This document shows, piece by piece, positions 40,664-54,054 of a stretch of 64,000 nucleotides of DNA. A program made the translations under genes and the position numbers. The stretch spans positions 10,287,265 to 10,351,264 of the forward strand of contig NC_053134.1 in NCBI RefSeq assembly GCF_010015445.1, in the 5' to 3' direction. The stretch's first letter is position 1. Every line of letters starts with the position of its first letter. A model generated the notes under the pieces. It saw only the letters and a list, made by a program, of their open reading frames with translations, made no database searches and had not been told where the DNA came from. The DNA comes from Perca fluviatilis (Eukaryota; Chordata; Actinopteri; Perciformes; Percidae).

Positions 40664-41790
40664 CTCTGCATGACTGCCTCATTGTGGCTGTCCATAGATC
40701 TATGTGTTGGTCCCTAATTGGCTCTTGTTTGTCCGCACTTTTTGCTGAGGCTTCTTCCGGGGGTATTTGTAATGACGGAGCAGGCGTGCTGTGTGTTTAC
40801 GTCGGTGTGGGTTTTAACGAGTGTGAATGCGCTCATTGCCACGTGCGTGTTAGTGCGAGACTGAGAAGTGATCATTATGACTGGGCTGTGTCCTTGTTTT
40901 TCACTTTAAACGACCCTGCACACTCTAAATTGCACCGCACTCTGTTCCACCATTGTGCCAGAGAGCGACTAAGGGATTACAGGTAGCTCTGTGCGAATCA
41001 GGGCAGAGCCATTTGTTTCCTCTGTAGTGGCCGTGTCGCTCTCGTGCATCTGCAGGTGTGTTGTAGCTCAGCTCAAGCACAACTCAATGAAATAAGACTG
41101 CAGGAAACTGCGTGTTAGAGTTATAGAGTGCCACAGCACACACCTGTGGCTCCTGATTCATTGTACCTTACCTAGTATTGTGCTGAAAAGCCTCTACATT
41201 TTTTTTTGTCACCCCACCACCATTCACATGTTTTTGAATGATAAATGAGACAGAAAGCAGCTTTTTTAAAGCATCGTTAGAGTAATATATTGTGATCACA
41301 TGCACTACAGTACTGATAATAATAGTAGTAATACAATGTTACTTATATAAATGCAGATAATAGAACAAAAGTAATAAAGGACAGGATGAAGTCATTTAAA
41401 TGCAGGAAATAAGTATAGCATCCTGGTGGCCTTTTGTTTTAATGGATGCAACATGATCACAATGCTACCAGTTTAAATTAATTGCGGAGCCGTTACATGT
41501 CATCCCCCCCTACTGTGTCTCTCTCCTCATGTTTCCTGTATGTCTTCAATCTAATTAAGACAAAAAAGGTGTGAAAGCTGTCAATTAAATTAATTCTGGT
41601 GTGGACTAAACAACCGAGACCACTCTGGTTCCAATTGGACTGAGGTGAGATTCATTTGTGGTGTGAAAGCAAACTAACTGCAGGATTTTGTGGCGGTAGA
41701 TATGGGATTTTATTATGAATACAAACGGCTAAACAAAACAAATGAGAAAACTATCTGCACATCATGGAAATTGTTTAGCGATCTGTGCTG

Positions 41791-42292
41791 CAGTGGTGGA
41801 TGAAGTATTCAGAAACGTTACGTAAAAGTACTAATACCACACTGTAGAAATACTCTGTTACAAGTAAAAGTCCTGCATTGAAAATGTTACTTAAATAAAA
41901 GTATGTAAGTATCATCAGGAAAGTGTACTTAAAGTTTTTAAAATAAAAGTAACAGAAAACGACTCACATTTTAGAAACTGGAAAAGATCAAAACAGTTCT
42001 GTCAATTAACTAAGTGTTTGATTGTATATATCAAACACTATATATTGTTGGGTAGTTTAATTTATACCAAAGCAACATGTTTTATAAACTACATGTGTTT
42101 TGTGTGCAAAAATCTTAATTTGTAAAGTAACTAGTAACTAAAGCTGTCAGATGGATGTAGTGGAGTAAAAAGTACAATATTTCTCTCTGAAATGTAGCAG
42201 AGTAGAAGTAGAAAGTGGCGTGAAAAGAAAAGACTAAAATAAAGTACAAGTACCTCAAATTTGTACTTAAGTACAGTACTTGACCACCACTG
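41791..42292. mobile_element. MITE with CAGTGGTGG ends (probably hAT)
   Basis: CAGTGGTGGATGAAGTATTC at left, CTTGACCACCACTG at right; body has AAGTAAAAGTCCTGCATTGA and many GTACTT motifs. I recall it as a common teleost repeat. Flanking target duplication not clear. Confidence 0.65.
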
Positions 42293-42929
42293 CTGTATGT
42301 ATATACAGTAATTATGCTAGTAATTTAGCAGTTTCTCATTAAGAAGTGAGAAAAACGTTGCTGTCACTGTCAGTTCATACAACTTCATGTTTGCTTCTCT
42401 TGGTTTGTCGGTGTGAACACAATACGAACCGAAACTGAACTGTGAAGGAAACCAAAGAGGCACAACAATCACATGAAAGTTCGTCTTCAGACAAGAGTTT
42501 CCGAAATTATTTAAAAGAAGACAATGTTTTCGCCCACCTGATCTCTTCAGGTCATTTTATTCCATTTTTGTTCCGAGTGTAGGGGCCCTGTAGGCAAAGG
42601 AAAAATCACTTTTAGTCTTAGTCTTAGCTTGCAAGGCTTCATCTGAGGACCTCACGTAGCTCGTAGCGGTTATAAAATTCATCATGGGTCTAGGATCTAG
42701 TGCCTGCCCCAAAACTAATCAATACAATCTGTTCTCAAAGTCACAGGCAACTAGTGAATGGATGCAAGCATTGGTTAAAAGTCTGCTCTGCTACCAACAT
42801 AACTGAATCTCTGTTATAAGATGCTGTTCAACAATAGAGTCAGCTTGTTGTGTGGTGTGAGAACTGTTTTTACTCTGCTTATCACCTTGGAACGGCCTGA
42901 GGTGCAGTGCGAACTCAGATGTATCTCCC

Positions 42930-42931
<2 letters not shown>

Positions 42932-43009
<78 letters not shown>
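42932..43009. repeat. (GT)n then (GC)n
   Basis: GT to 43000 followed by GCGCGCGTGC, a strongly Z-DNA-prone junction. Confidence 0.95.
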
Positions 43010-43463
43010 CATGCTTTCAAGGACAAAGTGAAGAGCTTTTGTTCAAATAGGAGAAAGAAACCACAACATAACACACCTCCATCATATACATGTATATCAG
43101 ATGATGCAGAGTATTTCATATTATTTGTTTGGATAACATGCTGCAAACAGCCTCTGAGCTACAAAGGATAAAAGCACAAGTCCTGAAAGGCACTAGATGC
43201 TTGTTCACTGTAGGTGTAATTGGGGGTAAATGAATTGTCTCTCATGCAATAACCTTCTAGATTGAATGAGCTTCTCCATTTCCAATTCCCGATTGGGAGC
43301 TCTGATTTTGAAGTAGTTTAACTCAACCAGTGTGATGATTGAATCCTTTTGAGTGAATGTTTTTTTCTTATTATTATTTAAAGGACTTGTAATAAAAAAA
43401 AAAGCTGGATTAACTGAACGCTTGAAAAATCTTTTCATTATGTTTGATTTGGCCTCTGGTGTT

Positions 43464-43665
43464 TGTTTTTTTTAAATATTTTTTATGGGCATTTCCGCCT
43501 TTAATGATAGGACAGCTCTGACATGAAAAGGGAGAGAGAGAGGGAAGACATGCAGGAAAACCATCACAGGTCGTGCTTGAACCCTGGCCCTTCTGCATCG
43601 AGGAATAAACCTCTATATATGTGCGCCTGCTCTACCAACTGAGCTAACTGGCCACGGCCTCTGGT
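43464..43665 (-). mobile_element. tRNA-headed SINE
   Basis: Minus strand begins GTGGCCAGTTAGCTCAGTTG; box A TTAGCTCAGTTGGTAGAGC and box B-like GGGTTCAAGCACG, then a body ending AAAGGCGGAAATGCCCATAA. Box A is the best preserved of the four SINE copies. Confidence 0.75.
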
Positions 43666-44732
43666 GTTCTTAAACTGGCTAATGATAATTCAAGAAGTGC
43701 ATCTACTTCACAGCGTTTCATTTTGGTGTACTTACAGACAAATATAGTGGAAAAAGTAAATGCTTGTGCCTTTTAAGTGTGTGTTCATGTGTTCTGAATA
43801 ATATGAAATGAGTGCATCCTCCACATTTACAGTTTTAGGTGTGACAAGGATGCCAAAATCTTAGAAAATCCAGGACAGACAGGCGAGGAAAGGATTGAGA
43901 TTGATGTAGACGAGACAAGAAACAAGTAGTAGTTTTTTTGCTAAACTGAGACAGCTTTCAACCCTCTGGTGCATCGTAAGCAGGATGCCACTCGCTGTAT
44001 ACACTCATACACACACACTTGGCAGGTTTATAGACATTCATGGAAGAGCTATTTTGATAGATCTGATAAATAGCACGGACCAGAGAGTCTCATGTTTTAA
44101 ATACCTTCTTGTGGCGGGTAATTGCATGCAGCTGTGTGTGAACACAAGTTGGCAGTTTGTGTTTTTGTGTGTGTTGTGTGTGTGTGTGTGTGTGTGTGTT
44201 CTTTTTGGGTGTCTGTGATTGGCAAGTAGGGAAGAATAGCAACCAAAATGGAAAAAAAACTTGTGAAAGGGAATGTATAATTTTGTTTAAAGTTAGAGAG
44301 CAACAGATGGAGGGGGCAGGGGAAGTGAGTAGATGGAAGCCAGACAGATAGTAAAAAGATGCATTCAGTATTCGCAGGAGACAAAGGTATTTACATGGAA
44401 ATAAGGTTCAAGTAATGAGCTGTTGCAATCAGTGAAGTTGCCAGAGTGGACAGAAAATGTGTCGGCAGCAGCCTTAGGGGAGCCTTCGTTTCAACTAAAA
44501 CCAGAATATGTGCCTCCTCCGTGGGATTCCACTTCCGAAAAATGACATGAACAGAAACAAATGACTCATATTTGCAGACAGAATATCAATCGTTGGATTG
44601 TGTCTAAAGACACATAACATATGTAGCTGTTTTGTGTTTATTTCTCCAGTTTGAGAGATTGCTTTGGTTTGTCAAAGCATTGCTTGAGCGTTAGCCACTT
44701 CTTTTTTTTTTCTTCACAGTTCCCAAAGCAAG

Positions 44733-45034
44733 TTAAAGGAATAGTTTGACATTTTAGACATCAGTTAGATGAGAAGATCGATACTACTTTATATCTGTCA
44801 GTTCAATATGAAGCTGGAGCAAGGAGATGGTTAGGTTTTCTTAGCTTAGCTTATCTTAGCTTAGCATAAACTGGAGGAACCGCCTTGTCCAGTCTTTATG
44901 TTAAGCTAAACTAATCTAAGCTAACCATCTCCAGCTTTATACCGTACAGATACGAGACTCATATCAATCTTCTCTTCTAACTCTTGACAAGAAAACAAAT
45001 AAGCACGTCCCAAAATGTCAAACTATCCCTTTAA
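44733..45034. mobile_element. Palindromic TTAA-flanked MITE
   Basis: TTAAAGGAATAGTTTGACAT at left, ATGTCAAACTATCCCTTTAA at right; internal CTTAGCTTAG/CTAAGCTAAC motifs lie toward the centre of symmetry. Confidence 0.8.
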
Positions 45035-45471
45035 AGACAACACAATCTGCTTCGAAACTGATATTTAGCCCCGATTTCACAGGCCTAGTGTATTATGTCG
45101 TCACAGACATCATGTCAATAACCCGCTGACCTATAGATGTAGCTATGCACTCACACTTAAATTCATTATTGATCCTCTAGTTTCCCCCCAGGGATCATCA
45201 AAGTTTCATTTTACCTCATTATTGGGTAACAGCTGCAGAGAATATCTGTAATACTTGAATTCAATAGCCTTCTTTTTCTTTTTTAGCCTGCTCGTTCACA
45301 CTGAGAGAGAAAAAACACTAGAACAAAAACAGATTAGTGGCCCCCAAACGAAATTCACTGCAGCAGTGAAAGCCAACCGGTTTGGAGTGGTTTCTTGTTA
45401 AAATGCATAAAGTTCTTACTCTCCCATAGCACAAAGACAACATATACTCCCCTAACTATTCAAAGGAATAG

Positions 45472-45680
45472 TTAAAAAAAGGAATAGAACAACGTTTTGG
45501 GACATTTATTTGCTTTGTTGCCAAGAGTTTAATGAGAAGATCGATACCACTCAGGTATACATTAAATATGAAGCTAAAGCCAGGCGACTGTTAGCTTAAC
45601 TTAGCATAAAGACTGGAAGTAAGGGCAAACAGCTAGCCGGGCTCTGTACATAAGCCCCTGTAATAACACAGGTTGACATT
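45472..45680 (+). mobile_element. Truncated TTAA-type MITE
   Basis: TTAAAAAAAGGAATAG then GATCGATACCACTCAGGTAT and TTAGCATAAAGACTGGAAGT, related to 44733 and 59023. No right end visible. Confidence 0.5.
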
Positions 45681-45689
45681 GTTACACTT

Positions 45690-46200
45690 CATTTTTTTTC
45701 TCTGGTGTTACGGGCGGCTAAGCTAACCGGGCTCGATACCAACAAAACATCGCTGCTAAAGGTTAACTCAGCCGGTAACACTAAACCCCCCTGTCTCCCT
45801 GTCCCTTGTGTCACGTTTAAGGTGAGGATGAGACTAACTTGCCTGAGTGAGTGTAGGTCTTCCCTAATTCTAAATGGGTTGTGCGGTATCAAGCTCGACT
45901 GAACCAGAGCTGCATGGTGTCACGGCTGGAAAATGGCTGTTGGCCCCGGTTAACAGCGAACAGCTTCCTTGTGAGCTGCTCCAGCGTCGTCTCTCTCTGG
46001 GCATGGCCAGCCCCAGCGTTTCCTCGTCGTTCGTTCAGGTTGGATTTACAAAAGACTGGTTGTGGGAAAACAAGGAAGCAAATTGTTTCCCGAGTCTTTT
46101 CCGTCAGAACAGTCTTTCTCCCAGTGTTTCTCTTCAGTGTGTCTGTGGTGTAGCGTTGGTTCTGCCTGAGGTTCTGCTTCCTCAAACTTCTCAATGATTC
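45690..46200. other. GC-richer, CpG-containing patch
   Basis: Several overlapping frames (up to 107 codons at 45874-46197 plus) but no recognisable domain, and no convincing splice frame with anks1b. CpGs such as in GTTTCCTCGTCGTTCGTTCA are denser than around it. Could be an older repeat or a regulatory patch; undetermined. Confidence 0.3.
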
Positions 46201-49200
46201 TTTTTCATCATCTCATGACCTCATCCAGACGTGCGTCTGGCTTATCAAGCTCACTTATCTGGCTTACACACACACGCCCCCTCATGTCACATGTCAGTAT
46301 TTCCCTATCAGCTCACTACTCAAAAGACAATAAACTGATATATCAACAAAACAGCTACTCAAAAGACGAGGTCGTAACACTGGTATTAAACAATATATAA
46401 CAACTTAGTGAGCTTAAGAGTGCATTTAGTTGTTTTTGGTCACCTTTGACAGAGCCAGGTTAGCTGTTTCCACTGTTTTCAGTCTAACTTGGCTGCTGTT
46501 CTTAATGTTTATAGACATGAGCTTGGTATCAATCTCCTCATCAAAAATTTATATTTATTATTGTTGCATCAATGTCTCAACTGCTGATAGAGGTTGATAA
46601 AATGGCACTGTTTGTATGCCCATGTAATGCCCCCTCAAAGCTCTCCACCCTTGAGCATTTCCAGCAGAACAGGGATTATTTTTCATGTTGGGAGAAAGTC
46701 AAAACAAAAATCTGTCTTGGCAAATGGGCCCAACACTTGAAATGTTTTTTCTACAAACTCACCGCACAACAGTGGGATCAGTGCCCAGTGATATCTGAGC
46801 AGCTGCCCAGTTACTGTACCAGGGATTTTACACTGTCAATACACTATATAAAGCAGTAATGCTTTTTTTTTTAGTTTGTTTTCCCCACCAACAACAACAA
46901 TATGTAGGCCTATTAAGGATTTGACAATCATTTTTCTTATGAGTTGTAACCTAGTTTGGATGCCAAAGATTATAAGAAGTACCAGTTCTAGTTCAAGTAC
47001 CATTTACAAAATGACCAAAACAATCAGTTTTTAATACATTAATTCTTTGTGTGCTGAAAATATATGCTCCAGAGTTGTGTTTCAAAATCTACAAGAACTG
47101 GACAGAAAACACATTTATTTATGTCGATAGTATTCATTTGGAGTAGCCTACATTTATTTCAGACTCCAAAGTAAAGTTTCTTCTTCTGCGCTTTTGACAA
47201 CACATATTTTACTGTGCATGGTGCTGAGAAGCTGTACATGCTTATTTAAATACCTGTTCACACTTCTTTAAGTTTCCCTTACATTTCTTTTAAACATATT
47301 GTTTGAAAATGATGTGTCAATGCAACTCTTCATTAGCTGAGAAAACAGCTTTCAGTTTTCAGCTTTGTGACAATGTATTTTTCAAATAGTCCAATGGGTT
47401 TTGAATGGTAAAATAAGGTGTAGAAGAGAGAGAGAGAGTATTTTCTCAGCCTGTGTTTAATCCTGCAGTTTTTCTGAGCAATTCCAAATTTTGAGCATGC
47501 TTTTCACAACGATACATGGAGAGCAACTATATTGGTCTACAATTATATCAATTTTCCTGAAATAATTATCTCCTCACACCCTGGTGCTCCATGTGTGTGA
47601 GAACAAATGCTCACAATATCCTGACAAACCTGCTCTGACCTCAGCACAGTTGGTGTGTGTTTCAGTGTCTATTCGAGTTGTGTTTACCTGCACGGTCCTG
47701 CAGCAGCAGATGTGTGATCCTGCAGTCTGAGCAGTTTAAATGGGATGCGGCAGTGCTGATGACAGGCCTAATACACTCTCAGAGGGGGAAAAAGGGGGAA
47801 GACTAGCATGCTATCAGGTGACACAGCTGTTCAGTACACTTACACACTGCATTCCTCCATTCTTTATCGTTCATTTATTATTTAACTTTTTAATCAGCCA
47901 CCTTTTTTCAAAATGTCCTAAACTGTTTGGTATTTTATGATTTAATTCTTCCATAAATTGTACTTCCTGAGTTGTAATTATCCATCTTATTAAATCTCGG
48001 GGTGTTGGGTTTTTCCATTTTTTGTCATTTCTGCTGTGATTCTTATGATTACAAATACATATTTCTTATCTTTGATATGTTTAATTGGAGGTTTCCCTGG
48101 AATGAGGAGCTCGGTGAGGGCGGACGCTTATTGTTTAGAAATTTGGAGAACTGAGCAAGAGAGAAACGTGAAGAGGTCTCTGGGTGAACCAAAACCTTCT
48201 GTCAGACCATATATAGCCATGGATCCCTGCTACTGCCCTGATGCTGTACACGCACGCACGCACGCACGCACGCACGCACACAAGCACACACTCACACACG
48301 CAAACACACCACCATCAGGATAGATGCTTTGTCACACAGCAGAGCTCTAATTATCACAGACATAGTTTGAAAGATATTTGTAAGTTTAACGTACACTAAG
48401 CAGCGATATAAATATTTAGTTTGCAACCAAGCTGAGCTGTTTCTTTGTTTTTGTTAGTGCACCTCTGAGAGCTGTGCTGAATTAAACACTTTGCTTTCAC
48501 CGCCTTCCCTGCTTGTCATCATAATGACCCTCCTACTGATATCGTTTTATCATGATTTCCATTGCGGCTGCATGGCTAATTTCCTTGTGGCGGAGTGGAT
48601 AATGAAGATAGACTTGGCGTGGCTGTAACTAACCTGATGAGTTGCCAGAAGATAGTTATCCTGAATTGACTTGCAGAATTGCTGCACTCCCGTGTTCTGT
48701 ATTTTAAAGAAAATTGGCCTGGCGTAAAATGCATTTGACCAAGTTGAATTGACCCTCAGACCTAGAACTGAATTATGATGAACAGATCAAACATTCGACA
48801 CAGTTTATAGATGCAGGCGTCTGGCCTCACACATTTCACAATCGTTTCTGTGGCTTGTATGGTCAGAGTGAGCTTTTGGCAGGCCACGTTAATATGAAAA
48901 AGCAGGCTTGTTCTGAGGGGTCGCTGGTTCAAATCCTCAGACTGCCCAGGGAAATCTGAAAATAGCAAATATTCGGTTGTGAATCTGCTCAGGTTGTGAG
49001 GAACCACACAGCAGGATGTCGGAAAGGTCAACAGTTGGTCTAAATAAGAACTTCACTGGAGTTCTGCTCACTAGATCTACAGTATAAATGCATTGATTGT
49101 TTCAGTCCAGTCTATGGATTACATATCCCATTTAGAGATTCAGAGCGGACGTTTCCCATCCTTAATGCTTTAGATCTGGGCTCAATCGATGCTCGGCCAG

Positions 49201-49651
49201 ATGGATTTGTGGCTGGCTGCTGTTAAATGGAGATCCAAGGCTTTCTGTCACTTGCTTACTGTGAGGAGAATTGCCTTAGGAAGACACGCAAAGAGTTCAT
49301 ACACACACTTACAGATTGTTTGGAGCTCTCCAGATTGTGACTGATTGGAAAGGCTGCAGTGTAGATCAATAGCGGCAGCGGTGAAGCTGAAGGCGGCCAT
49401 TTCTTCAGCTCCGCCTTTCTCAGTTTGACGAAAGAGAGCAGAGGAAATGTATACCTCCATCTCTGTCTCTCTGTCTCTCTGCCCCTCTGTCTGTCTCTGT
49501 TGTTGTGTCCACCAGGTTGCAGACAAAACAATGCAGTTTCTTATAGTTTCGGTCCTATTGGGATTCAGTTGTGAAAAACCTTGGGCGTATTGTATTGGAG
49601 AAATGATCACTTTAGGTCACATTTAGATGCATTAGCGGTTTACATTTCAAA
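46201..49651. other. AT-rich intron with one short tetranucleotide array
   Basis: Only an (ACGC)n tract at 48248-48280 stands out. No exon or transposon ends recognised. Confidence 0.5.
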
Positions 49652-49834
49652 GGTTCTTTTTTGGGCTTTTTTGGCCTTTATACTATAGGACAGCTGACGA
49701 CATGGTAGAGAGAGTGGGCAATGACATGCAGCAAAGGGTTGCAGGTCGGACTCGAACCCGGGCCACTGTGGTAAGGACTGAGCCTTGGTACATGGAGCGC
49801 ATGCTCAACCAGGTAAGCTACCAGGGCGCCCCAC
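49652..49834 (-). mobile_element. tRNA-headed SINE
   Basis: Minus strand: GGGGCGCCCTGGTAGCTTAC, box B GGGTTCGAGTCC, then CTGCAACCCTTTGCTGCATG and a terminal TATAAAGGCCAAAAAAGCCC. Box B is canonical. Confidence 0.8.
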
Positions 49835-50726
49835 ATTAGTGCTACTAGTACAGTGCCCGTTCATAATGTGCCTGTTTGGAACGGGCTGATTGCTTGGCCT
49901 GTGGGATTGCTGCTTGAAGCTTTCTCCAGAACCATTGTACCCCAAAATGACTTCCACTTCAGCAGAGGTGTTCATTTCCAAACAGGCTTAGTGGCTTGAT
50001 GGTTAACGTTGAACTATGGATTTGATTCGCGGGAGTATTTTGCAGACGGAAATGTTATTAGTGTTATAATTTAGCAGCACACTTAAACAACCATACCCAC
50101 GGTGAGCATAGAGGGTAAGTTTGAGTGAGAAGTGGTGAAGAATTTAAGCTGCGCTTTTATTGTGAAGTGTAGAAACGCATTTTTTATTAAGTTGCCACTT
50201 AGCAAAATGCTGAGTGTGAAACTTTTTTTTTTTTATATATATATATATAACTTGAACAGTACCGTATTTCTGAGGCCGATACCGATATATTGTTTAAGAG
50301 TTTAAAAGAAAATCCGATAAAGATGCAATATTGGTTTTGCTTTCACAGACCCATATGTCTTAAATATCTACAATAAGGTAATATCGGACAATTTATCTGT
50401 TGGGCTATAGCCCTAATACATATACATTTTTTATTGCAAGCCCTGCTTGTGTCATGGGAAAATGCATAATAGTGATACAGTAGACAATACATTAAGCAAA
50501 GGTAACTAACTTTGGCAATACAGAAAGCAGTTCCCATGACAGTTTTTGTTGAATTGGAAAAAAAAGAATTTCAGCTTTAGCAGTTCACATGAGGGTGCTT
50601 ATATCAGGACTACGGTGTTTAATCAAAAGTCAACTTTGGTAAAAGGTTTGAAATTAAGCCTGGAGGATTCTTGGGTCTCAGCACGTTTATAGTGGTCCAG
50701 CCAAACTCCCGTAAAAAAAAAGGTAA

Positions 50727-50912
50727 TTTGGGCACCTGAGTAGCTCACTTGGTAGAGTGTGCGCCTTTATACAGAGGCCCAGTCCTCGCCACAGCGGCCG
50801 CTGGTTCAGTTCCGACCTGCAGCCCTTTGCTGCATGTCACACCCTACTCTCCTCTTTCATGTCTAACCTATCCTATCCAATAAAGGCCTAAAAATGCCAC
50901 ACACAAAAAAGA
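50727..50912 (+). mobile_element. tRNA-headed SINE
   Basis: Plus strand: GGGCACCTGAGTAGCTCACT, box B-like GGTTCAGTTCC, CTGCAGCCCTTTGCTGCATG and a tail CAATAAAGGCCTAAAAATGC. Opposite orientation to the copy 0.9 kb upstream. Confidence 0.8.
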
Positions 50913-52181
50913 AGCTAATTCAAGAGAGATCACAGGGGTGTTTTTCATGTAAAACCACTGCAAACCTTTGTACTGCTTATGAGAAGAAGCTGCCAGTGTG
51001 ATGTGGATTCTGTGTTCAGATGTGCTTGTGCAGAGAATAAAGAGTCAGCTCAGGACTGAGGACGGATATTTCCATCTCTATTTAAGGAGGTAGGCTGACA
51101 GACAAACTGCTGGATTGTTTAAGACTTGGAAAACGACAGACTGCTCTGATGAAGCCGTGTCTGCTTAAGTGAAAATTGTATTCAGCTGTCTTCTTCTGGC
51201 CGTCTAACCCTCTAACTTTCTCTTTTTTATTTAGTTTTCTTCTGTTCTTTTTTTAAATTACTTTATTGTAGTACTTTTCTTAGTGTCAAGTGCAAAAAGC
51301 ATTACATTCTTTATCGTACTACTTTTTTCCCCCCATATTAACATTCAATAGAAACACCAAGGGGGAACACATCACACAACAGGGAAGAGAAGAAAAATAA
51401 ATAAATAAAAATAGAAATAATAATAATAATTCTTCTGTTCTTTGATGTCCTGCATGATGAGAATTCTGTCACATTATATGCATTTCTCCCCCACTCCTTC
51501 CTTTGCTGCCTCTCATCTTCTCTTTCATCCTGATCAATTGACATGTCAGCTTCTGACAGAGGTCAAAGGTCAGGGGCATTTGGGTCTCTATGTACAGTGT
51601 TTCCCACAGAGCTAGTGGACCTTTTCATTATATTATTATGGGTTGTTTTTTTCAAATTGGTAAATAAAAGGTGAAATGTATTAAATGAAAAGCACATAAC
51701 ATAATGATATTATATTGTCTAACCATATCTTTTTCGTATTAAAGCTCTGAGTGTGTAGTGAGCCAGTAAATGCCACAGTAAAGTGTGTGTATGAGTGCAG
51801 TAATAAATGAGTCTAAGACAAATGCCGGCATTAGTCTTCTACACTACAGTGTGGATAACCAGCCCATGTATTACCGTACTGCAGATACTCCACTCTGATC
51901 TCACTGACCTGGATAAAAAATACCATAACGGCACTTTAAACAAGTCAAAATAGCAGGAAAACATATACAAACAAGAAAGATACATTATCAGATTTTTTTT
52001 AAATGATGCCACTGACCATGTGTGTATTGGTCACACATGGAGGCTCCCTCCCTCAGGACAACCAAATGATCAATGATCAAACTTCATCAATAGACTCCCA
52101 GCGGGGAGTTGTGCAGCTATTGATTACTTGGGTCTTGTTTTAATTATTGGTGAGTGTGAGTAAAAGATTTGGGTCAGTCAC
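50913..52181. other. AT-rich intron
   Basis: Nothing beyond a short A/AAT-rich tract at 51390-51430. Confidence 0.5.
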
Positions 52182-52184
52182 TGT

Positions 52185-52257
<73 letters not shown>

Positions 52258-52269
52258 TGTGTGTGTGTG
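52182..52269. repeat. (GT)n microsatellite, 88 bp
   Basis: One TAT and one TTT interruption. Confidence 0.95.
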
Positions 52270-53379
52270 ACCCACTACCCCTGACAGTAACCCTCCATGT
52301 TCAGTTGTACACCAGAGGTCAGTTTGACCAGAAGATAAATTACTTCCTGTGATGGGAGTGTTGGCTTCTTGAGCCATTGAACGTGTCAGTTGATGTTGAG
52401 TTCCTCTGAAGGCCTTTGTCACTGAGTGACTGGCCTTGCTGCATATTCATTCCAATACACTCTGCATACTTATCGTTATGCATTTATACAGCAAGTGGCC
52501 TCTCTGCATATTCAAGGGTTCTTTGCTTCATTTTCTCCACAGGTCGTCTCACAACACACATTTTTACTGATAATTGAAGTTGTATTTTGGGGGTTGTTTT
52601 TCTGGTAGCAATAAACCTGATTTGCAAGTTGGATAAAGTCCCATCCTGGGAAAGGGGGGTGGATACCACAGCGTATTTAAATAAACAAAATTGCTAATGA
52701 GGAGGTTTTGTAGAGTAGAGCTGCTATTTTGCTTAATATACAAAAACATATGAGCCAATTTTACAAGAATCAGTTCAGCAAATTAGGGATTTGCCAAAAG
52801 CTGATGAGGAGAGCGAGATTCCAGACAGAATAGCTGCTGGGCACTTCATCCTGCAGATTGGAAGTCTCATATTTAATTGTTGTTGTTTTTGTGCTAAAAA
52901 AAAAGTTTTTCATTGATGTATATTTAAATATTCAAGTATTCTGATAATATTCAAATATATTTATAACCGTTAAATAACTTCTTTATGGTCATAAACTCAA
53001 GAGACTATTTTGACATACTGGGACTTGGTTTGATATTTTTATCTCTTCAGCCATACTGCATTTTGGATTTACTTGTCACTATAATTGGTGTAGAAGTGAA
53101 GCAGTAGAGAGTGACACATCTGTGAGGAAAGTAAGATGGAGAGAGGGGGAAACACCTCTCTCTGAACGCAGTGCAGGATTGCCTATTGAGTTGCGTAGGT
53201 GTGAATGGAATTCTTTTGTGATGTCGTGGGAATATGAAGTAAAAAATTAGATTGCTGTCGTGTTGGAGGTCACTTGTGGAAATCCTTAGGCTGTGTAATG
53301 TGTTCACAGTGTAAAGAGTGCCTTTAATGACTACATTTGAGTGATCTATCTTGCCATTTTTTTTAGGTGTTGTGTGTTT

Positions 53380-53722
53380 TAGGGGTGGGGGAAAAAAATC
53401 AGTACAGCATAGTATCGTGATATTTTCTGTGGCAATACTGTATCGATACACAGACGCCAAGTATTGATCTATTATTATATATGTGTTGGTCAGTTTGTCT
53501 GCTTGACAATCCCATTTTGCAGCAATAAAATTAAAGTGAGAGGAACAAACAGAGAAATGTATCTTTTTAGATAAAACCGATCTTGACAAAATTTCCTTTT
53601 GGGGACATCATTTTAAAATTGGGAAAAATTTGAAATTGCAATATATCGCAGAAAATATTGTATTGTGACATAAGTATTGTGATGATATCGTATCGTGAGG
53701 CCTCTGGTGATTCCTACCCCTG
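53380..53722 (-). mobile_element. hAT-type MITE, inverse copy of 7989
   Basis: Right end GGCCTCTGGTGATTCCTACC is the inverse of the 7989 left end; left end TAGGGGTGGG. Interior ATACTGTATCGATACA matches. An apparent 180-codon minus frame overlapping it (53047-53589) is not a gene. Confidence 0.7.
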
Positions 53723-54054
53723 GCCTTAAAAGACAATATCAGTCAGGCTCCAGCTCAGACCATGATGCCGCTGTGTGCATAGAGGAAAGTGTTTGTGTGC
53801 CTATGACATATTTATAGCATGAGCATCCTTTTAAGGGGACAGTTTATCATACAGTACATACAGTTCAATACATGATCATACATACTTGTTTATGCAGTCT
53901 TCCCTGAAGTAGTTGCCTTCCCTCTGCTCTCTCTGTATATGCAGGGCGTTCACATGTTCTCAATTGCTATTCTGGAAATATATGCACTTTTTTTGTTGTT
54001 GTTGTTTTGAACCAAAGAAGCAAAATAGAAGTTAAGAAGGAATAGAGAGGGGGC

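Noticed and set aside
43464..50912. tRNA-like box A/box B sequences as tRNA genes
   Set aside because: Acceptor stems and anticodon arms do not fold, and each is followed by the same SINE body.
53047..53589. 180-codon minus-strand frame
   Set aside because: Overlaps a MITE, has no recognisable domain and low-complexity composition; chance frame in AT-rich DNA.
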